Source: Alentia gelatinosa
Lineage: Eukaryota; Annelida; Polychaeta; Phyllodocida; Polynoidae
Assembly: GCA_950022655.1 (NCBI GenBank)
Contig: OX465584.1
Location: 58,562,335-58,626,334, forward strand
Direction: 5' to 3'
Length of the DNA: 64,000 nucleotides
A program made the translations under genes and the position numbers. The stretch's first letter is position 1. Each line of letters begins with the position of its first letter. The notes below the pieces were generated by a model, which worked only from the letters and a program-made list of their open reading frames with translations, made no database searches and had not been told where the DNA came from. Positions 11,311 through 23,571 of this stretch are shown here, in pieces.

Positions 11311-12350
11311 TTAACATTCTTCAGTTTGGGCAATCAAATAGTTGCATTGATGAGATGAGATGAAATGAGGTGAGATGGGATTTAGAGTTTTGTCAATATT
11401 GATTCATTTCTACTGTCAATCTACTGTCATTTCTACTGACCAATTTCTATCATTTTGTTTCCTATTACCAATTTCTGAGGAAAAGGTTCAGAAATCGGTC
11501 GGTAGTAGCCGATAAATTTATCGGGAACCAGGCATTGGAAACAGGCCAAATGGAACTAGTCTTATCTAAATGTCACACCTGTGGCCTGCCCTTTAAAAGC
11601 TGCGCTTATAGATACACTGATAAGAAAGACTGATAGCTGAAGCAGATGTGTCTGATGATTTAAATCTAAATCACCTTGTTAAAAACGATACGCAGTTTAG
11701 TGATACAGAACGAAGTCGTAGGAGTTAAATATAAGCTGCCAGGCTTATGATAGATAGATTTAAGAGTTTCACAAAAATAAATACTTTCAGAATGCAGGCC
11801 TTAGAATCGGCTCGCTTCAATCCTGTAATGATTTTCTGACTTTGATAAATCTCCCCAATAAGGATAGTATTTTATGTGTGATAGAGTTATGTAAAGGTCT
11901 CTAGGTTGGCGCCCTCAGGCTGTGCTGGCTATTCCGGGCCCACACACAGTCATCTCGTTCAGCTATCAATCAAAGCTCCACTGCTATAGGGCACAGAGTG
12001 ATTGCTAGTTCCATCTTCATCCACCAGGACATTGTAAGACAGGGTCACTGTAGACTGGACAGCCGGTTTTATCAATGGTTATAATCCATTACTAGCGACT
12101 TCGTCGATTCGTATTTAGCTACCACCTCCCCCGTCCCCACTTCCCCCTTAAGCGGGGTGGCCCCTTAAGCGAGGTGTCGTTGAAGCGGTGTTTTTTTCTT
12201 CTATTTACTGTATATGATAATGAAACAGGAGCTAGGGTGCATGACTGAAATCTGTTCCGAATTGTTTGACTGTGTTCAGACGCACCTCGCTCTTTAAACT
12301 CTGTGCGTCTAACCACATTAAATAACTCGGAACCGATTTGATTCAAGCAC
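11311..12350. other. no gene recognised
   Basis: Contains scattered words shared with the CCATTTCCATTGGC family (near 11530) but no complete element or plausible gene. Confidence 0.4.
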
Positions 12351-12354
12351 TTTA

Positions 12355-13350
12355 ACCCAGTCTCCATATATTACTTACTCCTTAAAAAGGTAAAAGGTGT
12401 GTGTCAAGAATAGATATTCAGTATAGGATTGGAAATAAGTTGGTGCGGCTTATAACTATGACTCTGTAACTGATATGCAGCAGGTATTGTAATATTCATC
12501 ATCATTTGTCACATTTGTTGATTGCATATCAATGTGCTTCTGTACCTTATACGGACGGTGGAAGATCTACTCTTGTAGAACCGTCTATGAATCAATAAAA
12601 AAAAGTCTGTATTAAAGCCTGTCTCCATTGATAGACGAAAATAGCCTTTTCCTAGTTACTTAGTTGGAAAAAAATCATTTTCCGTATGTCCTACGTGCCT
12701 CTTCCTCATGGAGGTGTGTGGTCTGCGGATTTTTTCGGGGAAAAAAATTGTCCAAGTTACCTTTAAAGCCTGTCAGAGGGGCCACCGATCATATTCTGAT
12801 ATCAAAAAAATAGCTTTTATTCAAGTACCCTAACCCAGTCTCCATATATTACTAACTTATCAAAAAGGTATGTTTTTATCATTTTAATAAACAAAGTCCG
12901 TATCTATCACAGAGTGAATTTCCTATAATTTCTTGAGATAACACGCTGGTTGTCGGGAACGTGAGAGTGGGAATAGTTGAGATCACTAATCTGTTGCTAG
13001 TGTGTAATTAGCTGAGAAATTTGAGCTGTTCTCTGCAGCTGTGGCCCTCGAATCAAAGCTGCTCCAGACTCTTTTGATGATGATTGATGAAAAGAAAATC
13101 TGATACTAAACGGAATTATAGCCAAAGGGCTAAGAATACCACTAATCTAATCCCATTAGATGATAATTGTCATAAATATTGATTGAAAATTCGCCAGTCG
13201 TGTCAGTTACATCTTGCTCAGTAAGATTTTGAATATTCAATTTATTCTTGTCAGGCAAGGTAAGTCTGTACGAAAGCATTTTCCATTGATAGACGAAAAT
13301 TACATTTTCCTAGATACCTTTAAAGCCTGTCTGAGGTGCCACCGATTATA
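12355..13350 (+). repeat. local direct duplications
   Basis: AACCCAGTCTCCATATATTA occurs at ~12355 and ~12832, each followed by an AAAAAGGTA block. TCCATTGATAGACGAAAAT occurs at ~12626 and ~13280, each leading to CCTTTAAAGCCTGTC and a GCCACCGAT word. This looks like a rearranged segmental or element-internal duplication; no gene is present. Confidence 0.7.
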
Positions 13351-13354
13351 TACA

Positions 13355-13900
13355 CAATACTAACTGGTTTCAGATACAAGCGGCCGTAATCTCCGAGGAC
13401 AAGACGCATAGTAATCTCCGAGCTATAGCGAGGTGATTACGTAGAGTCTAGTCCGAGGAGATTATGGCCGGTTTTATCTGAATCCAGTTTATATTGTATT
13501 TATCAGCCACCGTTCCTTGTTAATAATTACGATGCTCTTCTGAAACTTGACCGATGCGCCTCCTATCGTTGATACTAATATCGTTCCTAAATTGCCCGTG
13601 AGGTGGCAGTTATGTATCCCTTTGCTAAGTTGGTTTCATGTTGTCATCGGAGGAGGGACTTAATGCTAAAATACGAGACAAAGCAAGGTAAGAATTTGTT
13701 GATAACTGTAATCGGACCGATTATAGACCGATTATAAGACACTGACAAAGATGAATTCACCAAACTTGAACTGTATACATAGACACTCTCGATTGCGATC
13801 TTGTGATCGTAGTATCGTCTGCTGCTGTCGTATTGTGTCAAACTCAAACAACGCTCGCTAGGGGCCCGATGACGTTTTGGGACCTATTTCCAGTAATCTC
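13355..13900 (+). mobile_element. composite element, family F3 (copy 1)
   Basis: A palindrome (13360-13490) has arms CTGGTTTCAGATACAAGCGG...TAATCTCCGAGGAC. It is followed by a module starting ATTTATCAGCCACC and ending near CCAGTAATCTCCTG. The better copy is 18703-19375. The right side merges into a CACTA-like element. Confidence 0.65.
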
Positions 13901-14197
13901 CTGATTTCAGAATGTATTTCACACCGGCGTATATGAGAGGAAATATCCTCTCCCCCCACCGCCTCCCGCCCGTCTGTGCTGGTTGAAGTACAGGTGTCCT
14001 CAGTAGGAAGCCCTACCCCCGCCCCCCTCCCCCACCTGCCCCCGCCCGCTCTCAGTGAAGCCCTCTTCACTGGATGCTTATATACGCCTACAGATGAGGT
14101 GTATATACACGGGGAATTGGACAACATTGTATAAGCAAAATACCTACTTATATACGCCGGGCGCATCCATATGTAAAATAATGATGTTCGTGCAGTG
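13901..14197. mobile_element. truncated CACTA-like element (right part)
   Basis: The right terminus ends TGTTCGTGCAGTG and the body carries repeated TATATACGCC words and a C-rich block (13945-14050), as in 35643-36594, 37727-38154 and 53736-54789. The left terminus is missing. This copy is useful because it lacks the insertions found at 54038 and 54430 in the other copy. Confidence 0.65.
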
Positions 14198-15235
14198 ATA
14201 AGCATGAAAATCAGGCACGTCAAGCCTGATGCTTGCCCGACTTTTATTGTTGTCAGCCACATTAATGAAGAGGAAAAAAACTCACATACGTTATGTATGT
14301 ACGTAATACAAACAAAAGTGAAGAGGCACTGTAAAACAAATTGTTAGAGTAAATACAATGGTATAACTATTTATGTGAATGTAAAAGAACAATGTAAACA
14401 AATGAATGAATGCTGACAGTCAATAAAAACAATTTTCAGAAAAAGAAAAAAATTACATGGAATATCGTGAGGTATTATTATATTTTAAGAAATGTAAACA
14501 TGCGATACCATGATAACAGCTTGGTGAGTTTTCTTTATGTAAGCGATTAATTATGCCTGATCAGAATCATTACATGCATGTGGGAAATTGTGATGGCAAC
14601 GAAGAAGATACACGACACTTTCATATGTTTTTAAATTGATGTATTTGCATCTCATTAGGTGACTGAATCTCATTTACTGAGTGACATTTTAAAAATGTGG
14701 ACCCATGTAACTCTTAAGGTAGGAAATGCAATTAAAACGGTCATATACCGATGTACTACCCAGTTAGAATGATAGAATGATTAAAAGAAAAAATCCGCCC
14801 ACCTCCAAACATACAAAAGCCTTTGAAACTTGAGAAAATGACAAATCAGAATTATTCAGACTTAAGCGTAGTTGACTGGAGTTTTGATTAAACATGAAAT
14901 TGAATAAAATTCAATAACTTCAATGTCAATAACAAGAAATTAGATACGCTTCGCCGGACAGAGACAGAAAACCAAAGGAAAACTGACAGACTGCTGTTTT
15001 TTTCGCCAATTCATTCCCGGATTGACACTGCCGTCTTAGTTAATAAAAACGATGTCGTATCCAATTTGTTTACAGTTAAAAGCCCTTTTTATTGACCGAC
15101 AAAAAAAGCACCGAATTTTACTACAAAACTGGTGCTGGTGCTATGAACTGTACATCGATATCAAATGATCGGTACGGTTTCATTGTATGCACTGTTTCTA
15201 CTGTATTTTCCGGGTTCTTATTCTTATTTATTATT
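14198..15235. other. no gene recognised; AT-rich
   Basis: No plausible gene or complete repeat is seen. Confidence 0.5.
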
Positions 15236-15340
15236 ATGTCCTCACCATGCTGTCATTGCTACAAAACAAGATGATAATTTAGGGTTTGTACGGAACAAGC
15301 AGTTTACGCCGAGTTCCGTATACAAACGGAGGGGTTTTAC
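15236..15340 (+). mobile_element. half of an F5 palindrome
   Basis: CTCACCATGCTGTCATTGC followed by GATGATAATTTAGGGTTTGT and a GAGTTCCGTA block match the F5 palindrome; the outer right arm is lost. Confidence 0.55.
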
Positions 15341-15424
15341 TGTATACTGATTTGATCTACATATCAAAAACATGAGATTCACCGACAACAAAATCAAACC
15401 GTTTTTGATTCTGTCAGTCTGTGA

Positions 15425-15540
15425 GACAATACGTCGGTGGTCACTCGGCTCCGCCTCGTGATATCACTCCGCCAAACTCCAGTCGTCGCATACAGGAGCC
15501 CAGATTAAAACTCATCCGGTTTTACGATAATAATCGTTAA
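15425..15540. repeat. solo foldback remnant with CACTCGGCTCCGCCTCGTGA centre
   Basis: The centre and the flank CCAAACTCCAGTCGT...AGATTAAAACTCATCC also occur at 51460-51560. Only one arm is well preserved here. Confidence 0.6.
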
Positions 15541-16040
15541 TTTGACAGCTCGAAATTGTTTATTCTCGAACTGCAGAACGAGAGATATGAACGAAGAGGG
15601 CGGACACTAACCCGACTGCAAATAATTGAAAAAGGATCAAGTTTCTGTCAGTCTTCATCGGAATAGAGAGTGCATCTCTATTCTAAAATGTGTTTGAGAA
15701 TGAGTAAACATCTCTCATTTTCTTAGCATTTTATTTCACAGACGATTCCGGTTTCACAAGTATGCATGAACCTGATACTAAATAAATCAAACGTCCATGT
15801 CGTGTGACAAGAGGAGTTTATTTGTCGAGAATATTTCGCATTTTTTCTTCCACGAAACCTTTATAAAGATGAAAACAAATCGCCTTTCTTAAATAGAACG
15901 TACGTGAAAGTTATTGCAGTTTGGAAGTTTTTTTTTGAATTTTTAATCATTTCGAAAAAAGTTTATCTATATGCATAAAACTAGTTCTTAATCTAGTTTT
16001 AAGGATCGTTAGAAAGAAATCATTAATTGCATCTGAAGCA

Positions 16041-16057
16041 CCCCCCCCCCCCCCCCC
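16041..16057 (+). repeat. poly(C) tract, 17 bases
   Basis: An uninterrupted C17 run at the left boundary of an inverted-repeat MITE. Length is likely to be uncertain in an assembly. Confidence 0.95.
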
Positions 16058-16360
16058 TCATAAGATCTCACACTCTCTAAGTGCTATTCTGTACTCTCAC
16101 TATGCTCTGTGGGGGAATAATTCTTAACGAACTAGGGTTAGAGCCTTGAGAATCCACTGGCCTGCCTTCCGTGCTAAAGACGTGCATAATTGCAACCCAA
16201 AGATTCCTATAATCTGAATGATGCCACCTAGTGGGAATACTGTGTGCCAGTGGATTCTCAAGGCTCTAAGGCTAGTTTGTCAACAATTCTTCTCCCATAG
16301 AACCTAGTGAGAACCTTGTACAGAATACCACTTAGAAAGTGTAAGATTTTATGAAAGGGG
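16054..16360. mobile_element. inverted-repeat MITE, family ATAAGATCTCACACTC (copy 2)
   Basis: The ends CCCCTCATAAGATCTCACAC and its inverted counterpart (ending GGGG) enclose two inverted blocks around TTGAGAATCCACTGGCCTGC. It matches 1395-1670 and 39244-39539. Confidence 0.8.
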
Positions 16361-16752
16361 TGCCTGAATAGAGAAATAAAAAAAAAAGAGATTGCAGGAT
16401 ATAGAATTTCTCGACACGAGGATCTCACTCTCGTGGTGCTCCACTCTTCATACCTAGGTTTTGCTCTCTTTGTCTTTATGTGCGGGAAAGCTCCAAGCAG
16501 ATCCGACAGAATTCTGTTTTATATATGGTAGGTCATTATGACGTAACACAAGTGCAGCTAGTATTGGAGTCTGAATATTGGTTTGAAGTACGATGACATA
16601 CAAAGTAGAGAGGAGAAAACCGATGGGGTATTTTAGTATTATGGAAATACAGTGAACATTAACAGATAATTAAGAAGGCCTCGGAAAAGAGTTTTTTTTC
16701 TGGAGAGGATGGGATGGTGAAAATTCATTGACTGTCTTGGAAGACTGGTAAC

Positions 16753-17558
16753 CAGGCGTTTACACTAGACGATAATAGGCGATGATTCTTGAATTTCGCA
16801 CCACCTGACGACTTTGCATCATCAAGGGCTGTAAATCATCCAATGTAAACGCCACCCGAGTCACACCCATTGATCGTCAGATTATGCAATTTGAAACCAC
16901 CTGGTGATAATGCTGACGACTTTGCGCCGACTTATAATTCAAAACGGCTTGAGCTGATCGTTGAGCCACCTGACGATTCCGTAAAAACTCAGTCATCAAC
17001 CACATGGACTTCTGCAGCATGGAGTTGTCCCATTACACTAAGTCCATATAAGGAATAGAGTAGACCGAGTAGCCAATGACTGCATTCGCAGCAAACCCAA
17101 ACCTTGACCCTGACCTCCTTACATGATATTTTCTAGCGCCTTGGGACGTAGACATCAGTCGAGAGTTGACCTCAAATCTTAGGGGCCACAACCACCCTTT
17201 CTGGCAAGAAACGGGTGGTCACTTAACCCTTGTTCACCTGCGAGCTTTTTCAGAATGTTCACTGCAAAGGTCGTCGACCTCAGAATCTACTCACGCGTTT
17301 ACACCAGACAACTTTTCATAGAATCGGCGCCTGTCTAGATGACTAATTCAAGCTGGCTAGAAATAGTCGCGGGCATCAGAGCATGTCCATTAGTCGTCAG
17401 GTGGTGCAGAATTGACTATTCTGACATAATCAGACGATCTGCAGTCGCCACATGCTTGGCGTTTACACTATATGATATATTGCCTTTTACAGCTGATAGA
17501 CGTCAGCTTGTGCAAAATTCAAGAATCGCCACCTATAATCATCGAGTGTAAATGTCGG
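16753..17558. mobile_element. non-autonomous DNA transposon, family F7 (GGCGTTTACACTAGACGA)
   Basis: Starts AGGCGTTTACACTAGACGA and ends CGAGTGTAAATGTCGGG. It contains repeated GTCGTCAGGTGGTGC subterminal words and a unique core (~17020-17200, with ATGACTGCATTCGCAGCAAA) also found at 40050-40230 and, inverted, at 50555-50725. The terminal ~77 bp correspond to the satellite monomer at 47531-49380. Confidence 0.7.
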
Positions 17559-17561
17559 GTT

Positions 17562-17862
17562 AACCCCAATTTCCATTGGCCGATCTCACGTCACCGATCC
17601 ACAGTTAGGAACCACGGACGGACCTTTGGCACTGCTGACCCAAAATCGGTCAATGGAAACGACCCAGCTCGTGAAATGACCCAGGAATCTTTCTGCTTAG
17701 ATCATGCAATGTGGCACCACCCACCACTGAGTGAAAGCTTGGTCACTGAGTGAAATCTACTACCTTTCTATATAAACCACAGTGAGTGGCACCACTGACA
17801 GACTTTCTGGGTAACTCAAAAAATCTACACCCTTTACATCGGCCAATGGAAATAGGCCTTTG
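17562..17862. mobile_element. inverted-repeat MITE, family F6 (CCATTTCCATTGGCC)
   Basis: The left end CCCAATTTCCATTGGCCGAT is inverted at GGCCAATGGAAATAGGCC. Relatives are at 21595-21890 and 21945-22446, with end fragments near 11530, 57305 and 60225. Confidence 0.7.
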
Positions 17863-17949
17863 GGAGCACCACCTAACTATGATTATTTCTGAGCCGATCT
17901 ACAATCGTCGCATTTTCAATCATCTAGGGTAAACGTCGGGAAAGGCTGG

Positions 17950-18700
17950 AGCCATGCTGGCCACTGCGGAACAAGCATCAGACCCTAGACTGGCTGCTGT
18001 CCCTGTATTGCCTCCACCTACCCCACCCTTCTTTGCCCTGATACAGGGACTGGTACAATCGGTAATGGTGTCATGTCTCTGGTGCTGGGGGCTGTTTCAA
18101 AAGTCGAGTGAGGTCTCGCCAGCGGCACGTCGCATTTTCAAAGTGAGAGGCCGGCAACAACGAGCGGCACTTTGAATCAAAGCGGCAGCAAAACCGCTAC
18201 CAATACCCAATAGCGAGCGGCACCTCCACCTCGACAGCGACGCTTCAAGTGCAGTTGTTTAGCTCTCGCTTTGGCGGTGAGTACTCTCGTTTAGCACCCT
18301 CCCGACTTTTGAAACAGCTCCCTGGTTTGCGCCAACACTCTTAATGCAGATATCCCTGAGACTAGTTAGAATATCTGCTGGGAGAGTGATACCTGGGACT
18401 TTCTTAATTGACACTTCCAGATTAAATTACTCTTTGGTTTGCCTGGCATATATATCTACCCCCAACCGGCACCCTCTCTTCCCGGCCGGCCTGTGGTTTG
18501 AAACCAAATTTTGATTTCAAATTCCAACAGGCGAGATTTATTGCTCAGATAACATAACACAAACGAAACTATGGGAGGGGTATGAGGAGGTGTAGGGTCA
18601 CAGGGAACGGATGGGTGGGGACACTTACAGGAGGTTTTGTGCCTATTGGACCAGTCTTTGATTCCTGGGGCAGTCAGGGAAAGGGAATATATTACATACA
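17950..18700 (+). repeat. dispersed repeat R8, fragmented
   Basis: Blocks ATACAGGGACTGGTACAATC and GTCTTTGATTCCTGGGGCAG align with the better copies at 55060-57110. An unrelated GC-rich stretch (18095-18310) interrupts them. Confidence 0.6.
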
Positions 18701-18702
18701 CA

Positions 18703-19375
18703 ATATTAACTGGTTTCAGATACAAGCGGCGGTAATCTCCGAGGACAAGGCGCGTAGTAATCTCCGAACGATAGTGAGGTGATTACGAAGAGTCTAGTTC
18801 GAGGAGATTACAGTTGCTTTAATCTGAAACCAGTTTATATTATATTTATTAACCACCATTCCTTGCTAATAATTAAGATGCTCGAAACCATTATTGTTTT
18901 TAAATATCATAGCAAGTTCCAACTTCCATTTCCGTTGTCAGTGTCACTGTCAGTGACAGCAGCAGACGATGTTGCATCACATCACAAACAACAGAACTTC
19001 AGTTCAAGTTTGGTAAATTCATCTGTGGTAGTGTCTCCTAAACTCCATAATTTATCAGACTACAGTTGTCAGAGATGTCTCACCTTATCTGGTCCTGTAT
19101 TTCAGTGTAAATCCATCCTGAGAAGAACATGTTTACTTGATCGACTCCATCGTGTTTTTCCTCGATGTTCGCCTATTTCGCGATAGGTGGCGCGCGTGGT
19201 AATAGTTCACGTTGCGCTCGCTAGGCGCCCGATGTTGTTTGGGGAACTATTTCTAGTAATCTCCTGCAGGAGTTTATGGGCCTCAGTAATCTCCTGGTAG
19301 CTAAATACTCAGACCCAATGCTATTCCTATGGAGACTCCGTATTAGGTGGTTAATAAAATGCAATCCACCCTGAT
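18703..19375 (+). mobile_element. composite element, family F3 (copy 2)
   Basis: A palindrome at 18710-18835 (arms CTGGTTTCAGATACAAGCGG) is joined to a module that opens TATTTATTAACCACC and closes AGGTGGTTAATAAAATGCA near 19372. The reading frame at 18779-19186 falls entirely inside it and is not gene-like. Confidence 0.75.
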
Positions 19376-19854
19376 TTAGTGTTATTATTTGTTGAATCCT
19401 CATAATCAAAGGCTTAAGCAAGTCTAATCAGACCCATATGTGCAAGCAATCACCACATCTCAACCCAGCTCTACCACAACCTCCCGACGTCTTCCTATTG
19501 TTCACGCACCCTGGAGCCAACCTGGAGCCCTCCACTTCCTGCCCCCACCTTGGCAGCTCCCATAGGGGCTCAATCTCCGGTTCCTCACTGGAGAATACCC
19601 TCCCAGGCCCGGAGGTCGCTGATCTCCAACAGTGACCCGCCGAGCCTCCCGCGGGGCAGTCCCTCACCACTTAAGCAAAACTAAAAAATAAAAAAAAATA
19701 AAAAAATAATTCCTTGTTTTTGGTTGTTGTGTCTTTTTGTGTTAAATGTGAGACATTCGCACGCAGGTATTTGATAACATAGTTCATCTTAGGTAACCCT
19801 CATTTATAACGTTATATACTTAAAATAGCGTGATTATTCCAGTGTTGTCATATC

Positions 19855-20300
19855 TTTTATTAACCACCTAATACTAATTTTCCATAGAAAACACAAAGGA
19901 AGTATGCATGGATGTACCCAACGGGTAGGGAGCCAGGGTGAACTCGCTGAAACCACAGATACCCGTTCACAAAACACCATTTCCGGATATAGGCGCTCAG
20001 TACTTTGACCATGTAGGTTCGAGATTACATGTGTCATTCTCCAATCTTTTAGATACATATTTTTTATGAACTTAACAACTGTCACCGTAGCTTCGAGTTA
20101 TTCAGAGATGATAGCAGTAAACTAAACTTCAAAAGTAACATGCGAGACCAAAAACAAAACTCTAGTCTCAAACTCCCATGAAGTGAAATGATATTGGTAC
20201 GCCACTTGTCCAGAAATAACAGTAAATGCAATATAGACTGCTTTCAGATAAAAGCGGTTGTATCTGAAACAAGTAAATATTGTGTATTTCTCGCCTTTAT
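19855..20300 (+). mobile_element. composite element, family F3 (copy 3, palindrome mostly deleted)
   Basis: The module opens TTTATTAACCACCTAATACT with TCCATAGAAAACACAA and ends near ATGCAATATAGACTG. The palindrome is reduced to a short hairpin: AGATAAAAGCGGTTGTATCT. It shows the module-then-palindrome order clearly. Confidence 0.7.
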
Positions 20301-20627
20301 TGGTCTGCAATTCCTTGACAGTCTGTTTCTGTAAACATTTGACGTTCCGACCTTCACATTCAGTTCCTGCAATATTATGATATACCTATGTACGAATCTC
20401 TGTCTCTGGCGTGGGGACATATTTTATCGGACAAAAGACCTCGAACGTCCATCCATACAGGCTCAGTCACCACGTTATCTGTTGTTATTATATACCTATG
20501 TCCGAATGTCTATTAAATACTGCCCGCATACATAATAATGTTCGTGCCCGCTGTGACTGCGACTTTGTATGTAATTAAAATGACGTTTTTTTAACCAATT
20601 AAAGGTATATAATAATAAGCAAACTTC

Positions 20628-20745
20628 CTCACTGTAGACGGAATGGTTCTCGTTCTCGGTTAGTCGTGGATATCATACTGCCTTCCGCCTATGGCGTCAG
20701 GCAGTATGAAACAGGAACCGTTTCGTCCACAGTAAGGACGTTTCC
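20628..20745. repeat. foldback (cruciform-capable palindrome)
   Basis: Inner hairpin CATACTGCC...GGCAGTATG is nested within outer arms ACTGTAGACGGAATGGTTC and its complement. A diverged relative lies inside the Harbinger element at 29470-29608. Confidence 0.75.
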
Positions 20746-20929
20746 TAATATTACCCTTAGTTAAAGATCCAATCAGTGTAAATCAAAGGAGAAGGAGAGG
20801 GGAAAGTTTCCTTAGATTACTCATGAAAGGTCAGACTCGACAGTTAAAGGTCATCTTACTTATAAATTGCACCAAGTGAGAGTGGTCACTTCACATGCTG
20901 TGCTGTGGTAAATTACAACCTATGGGCCA

Positions 20930-21195
20930 TTTTCAATAGGCCTTTTTCCGCAGGCCGCCGTCGCACCTTATCTTCTTGGTTACGCAATGCATGCAGCCAA
21001 GCAAACGCCTGACAACGTATTCTTTGCCATTGGATGACTGAATATATGAGCGTAAAACGTTTATAATACCCGTTTAGATTATTCCCAGAGAACTAAAAGC
21101 GGTTCTATCGTACTCTCTGGTATTTCAGCTTTAATTTGGTAGGTTAAACGTGTATATCTCCTCAATGATACTTTAGATATCATAAGATAAAATAG
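20930..21195 (+). repeat. dispersed repeat R9, second copy at 58430-58680
   Basis: Colinear with 58430-58680 over ~250 bp: AATAGGCCTTTTTCC, GGTTACGCAATGC, CAACGTATTCTTT, CCTCAATGATACTTTAGATA. No TIRs or coding potential are visible, so the class is unknown. Confidence 0.75.
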
Positions 21196-21252
21196 AAACA
21201 ATGTACACGGGTAGCAGATTATTCGCTATTGATCTGCAGTCAGGCACATTCC

Positions 21253-21527
21253 TTATCCTACTCCTAACAAAAAAACGCGATAGGTTTAACATTGACTCAG
21301 TGTATTTGACTGAGCATTGAATAAAGTGTTATTTATGCACCGAGGTGAATAAAAACACGGACCAATCAGGGACGAGATAACAAAAATAGATCCTGCAGCA
21401 TTGATAAACGCGGCCATCCTCCGATGAGTGTCAACATGCTACTAACATGGATGATCATTTTTCTGTATATCGGTTAGTGTTTGCGTATTTGCTAATATCA
21501 TTAAGTCATTAAAAAGGGGTAGGATAA
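21253..21527 (+). mobile_element. family F1 element with half palindrome
   Basis: The module starts TTATCCTACTCCTAAC and closes GGGGTAGGATAA. The following ~70 bp (GAGTTAGCCTGG...CACGACGGCCAGGTCGCGTA) match one arm of the palindromes at 22050 and 42597; the other arm is missing. Confidence 0.7.
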
Positions 21528-21594
21528 ATAGTAAACTGAACGAGAGTTAGCCTGGTCCGTTTTATCTCACGACGGCCAGGTCGCGTATCTGAAC

Positions 21595-21890
21595 GTTTCC
21601 ATTGGTCGACGAAGATTGCTTAGAATCTTTGAGTTACACAGGTCTGTCGGTGGTGCTATTGACTGTGCGTCGGTATAGAAAAATCGTTGAGGGTAGTAGA
21701 TTTCACTCTTTGACCTAGCTTTTACTCAGTGGTGCGACATTGCATAATCTATAACAGAAAAGGTTGTCGGTCATTTCACCAAACTTGGTTGTTTCCATTG
21801 ACCGATATTGGGTCCAAAGTGCCAAAAGTACATCGGTAGTTCCTGACTGTAGATCGGTGATGGGAAATTGGCCAATGGAAACAGGCCTTA
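21595..21890. mobile_element. inverted-repeat MITE, family F6
   Basis: Left end ACGTTTCCATTGGTCGACGA; right end ATTGGCCAATGGAAACAGGC. Internal CGGTAGTTCCTGACTGTAGA is shared with 17562-17862 and 24995-25250. Confidence 0.7.
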
Positions 21891-21944
21891 TTCCTATGCG
21901 TGGTGCAGCCAAGCGTAGTCATTTAGCATACCTGTTTCTCCTAA

Positions 21945-22446
21945 GTATAGGTCCATTTCAATTGGCTGACGAAAATAGTGTTGTGAAAACGGTGTTTTTG
22001 TGTTCTCCTAATAGCCCATTTCCATTGGCCATCACCGATAAACTATGGAGAAACCAAACAAGAGTTAGTTGTGTTGTTGTTTATCGCACGATGGCAAGAT
22101 CGCGTATTACTGTGCGAGGCGAAGCCGAGAGCAGTAATACGAGATCTTGCCGGAGTGTGATGAACAATAGCACAACTAACTCGAGTTTGGTTTAGAATTT
22201 ATCCTACCCCGCCCGTCTAACATCATTTGTCAAGTGTATCCCATTAGAGGGATGTTTTCATTTTTCTGAACTCCAGACCGAATACACTGACCCAATGTTA
22301 AGCCTATGGAGTTTTTTTATTAGGGGTAGGATAAAGTCAGGGACCACCGACGAACATTTAACACTGCAGACGCAAAATATAAATAGGTTATTAGGAGAAC
22401 TAAAAAAATCTACACCGTTTTCGTCGGTCCATGGAAATGGGCCTTA
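21945..22446. mobile_element. family F6 MITE split by a nested F1 element
   Basis: The left part ends CCCATTTCCATTGGCCATCA-CCGATAA and the right part resumes CAGGGACCACCGACGA, ending GTCCATGGAAATGGGCC. In the uninterrupted relative at 21840-21890 these two words are nearly contiguous, so 22050-22334 is a later insertion. Confidence 0.7.
22050..22334 (-). mobile_element. composite element F1 with ~60-bp-arm palindrome, nested
   Basis: Palindrome 22050-22195: arms start AAACCAAAC-AAGAGTTAGTTG and return as CAACTAACTCGAGTTTGGTTT, with centre GTGCGAGGCGAAGCCGAGAG. The module TTATCCTACCCC...GGGGTAGGATAA follows (22199-22334), with AATGTTAAGCCTATGGAG, the conserved inner block. It is nearly the same as 42597-42903. 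Confidence 0.85.
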
Positions 22447-22749
22447 TTGGATGCATTGGTGGATGTTGATATTCTTCGCGATCTAGAGGGTACAGAATTT
22501 CAAGATGAGATACAAATCCATTAGCTACTAGACAACAACAATGTGTAGGTCGTTTATTTGCAGAAGGCCTTTACCTTGAAAGTAGATACTGCAAGTCCTA
22601 TACTCAGCTAGCTGTTTCCTGAGCCACCTCATGTTACTTGTGGCGAATAAAACATTTCCACTCTAGTGTAATATAATGATGGATTGAAATGCCGAGTAGA
22701 GTACTGAGTTCTGTGCCGTAATTATATAGAACTGCATCGAGAATCGTAT

Positions 22750-23076
22750 AAATAGACAATACTCCACGAGTTTGGATGTGCCTGCATCGTCATCGAGGCG
22801 AAGCCGAGTGACGATTATGGCACATCCAAACGAGTGGAATATTGACTATTTTACGATTCGAGTGCGGGTCTGGAATTATCTCACCCATTTTTATGATGTT
22901 AGATAGTATCAGAATATCATAACAGCTCGAATATACCTAGCGAATCCATATGACGTCGTCTCAAATTCACTATGCCACGGCCGTGGCGTAGTATCATCAC
23001 TTTACGGGGGTGATCGTTGAGTATTTTTTCCTAATGTTACTTCTATGGCAAAGCTTGTACCAGGGGTGAGATAAAG
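22750..23076 (-). mobile_element. composite element, family F2
   Basis: Palindrome 22755-22860 (AATATTCCACTCG-type arms, centre ATCGAGGCGAAGCCGAGTGA) followed by a module from TTATCTCACCC to CAGGGGTGAGATAA. Same architecture as F1 with a diverged module. Confidence 0.75.
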
Positions 23077-23174
23077 CACAAATCACCAGTAGGAATATTC
23101 ATGGCATTCTGAAATGAAGCAGCATGGTCTGCCGAGAACGTGAACATAGATAACGGCTCTTGGTAATTTGTTCT

Positions 23175-23475
23175 GGGACCTGTTTCACTAGTTTCGTGAC
23201 ATGTCTAGATGGCGCCTGTGACACCATACGGACAGACCACAAGATTGCAGTCGATGACACACGGAGTTTCACTCACTTCTCGTAGGAATTAAGCATCGCC
23301 ACTTTAGCATGAGTAAGGGATACATATATGATCTATAATCGATCTAAATATGAAGAAGATTGGCCACTTCGATCTTCTGATATTTGCTAGTCTTTTTCCG
23401 CTGTTGCTTGCACTGTTGGTGCCGCTGTTGATGTCTGTCTAGGCCTAATGTCACGAGACTACTGAAACAGGTCCC
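23175..23475. mobile_element. inverted-repeat MITE, family GGGACCTG (copy 2)
   Basis: The left end GGGACCTGTTTCACTAGTTT is inverted at GACTACTGAAACAGGTCCC. Its interior differs from copy 1 except for the CACTGTTGGTGCCGC block, which is present inverted in the others. Confidence 0.8.
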
Positions 23476-23571
23476 AGGTCCCTAGCTTGTGTGGTAAAGG
23501 AGAGGCACATGATAATTCCAGGAATAAGAAAACACTAATTTAGATTATTTTCTGCATAACATATTTTTTAA

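Noticed and set aside
16041..16057. Poly(C) run as part of the transposon terminus
   Set aside because: The other two copies have only four C residues at this end, so the run is local slippage or an assembly artefact.
18779..19186. 135-residue plus-strand frame
   Set aside because: Lies wholly inside the F3 composite element and begins within its palindrome.
21764..22195. 143-residue plus-strand frame as a gene
   Set aside because: It crosses from an F6 MITE into the palindrome of a nested F1 element; no domain is visible.
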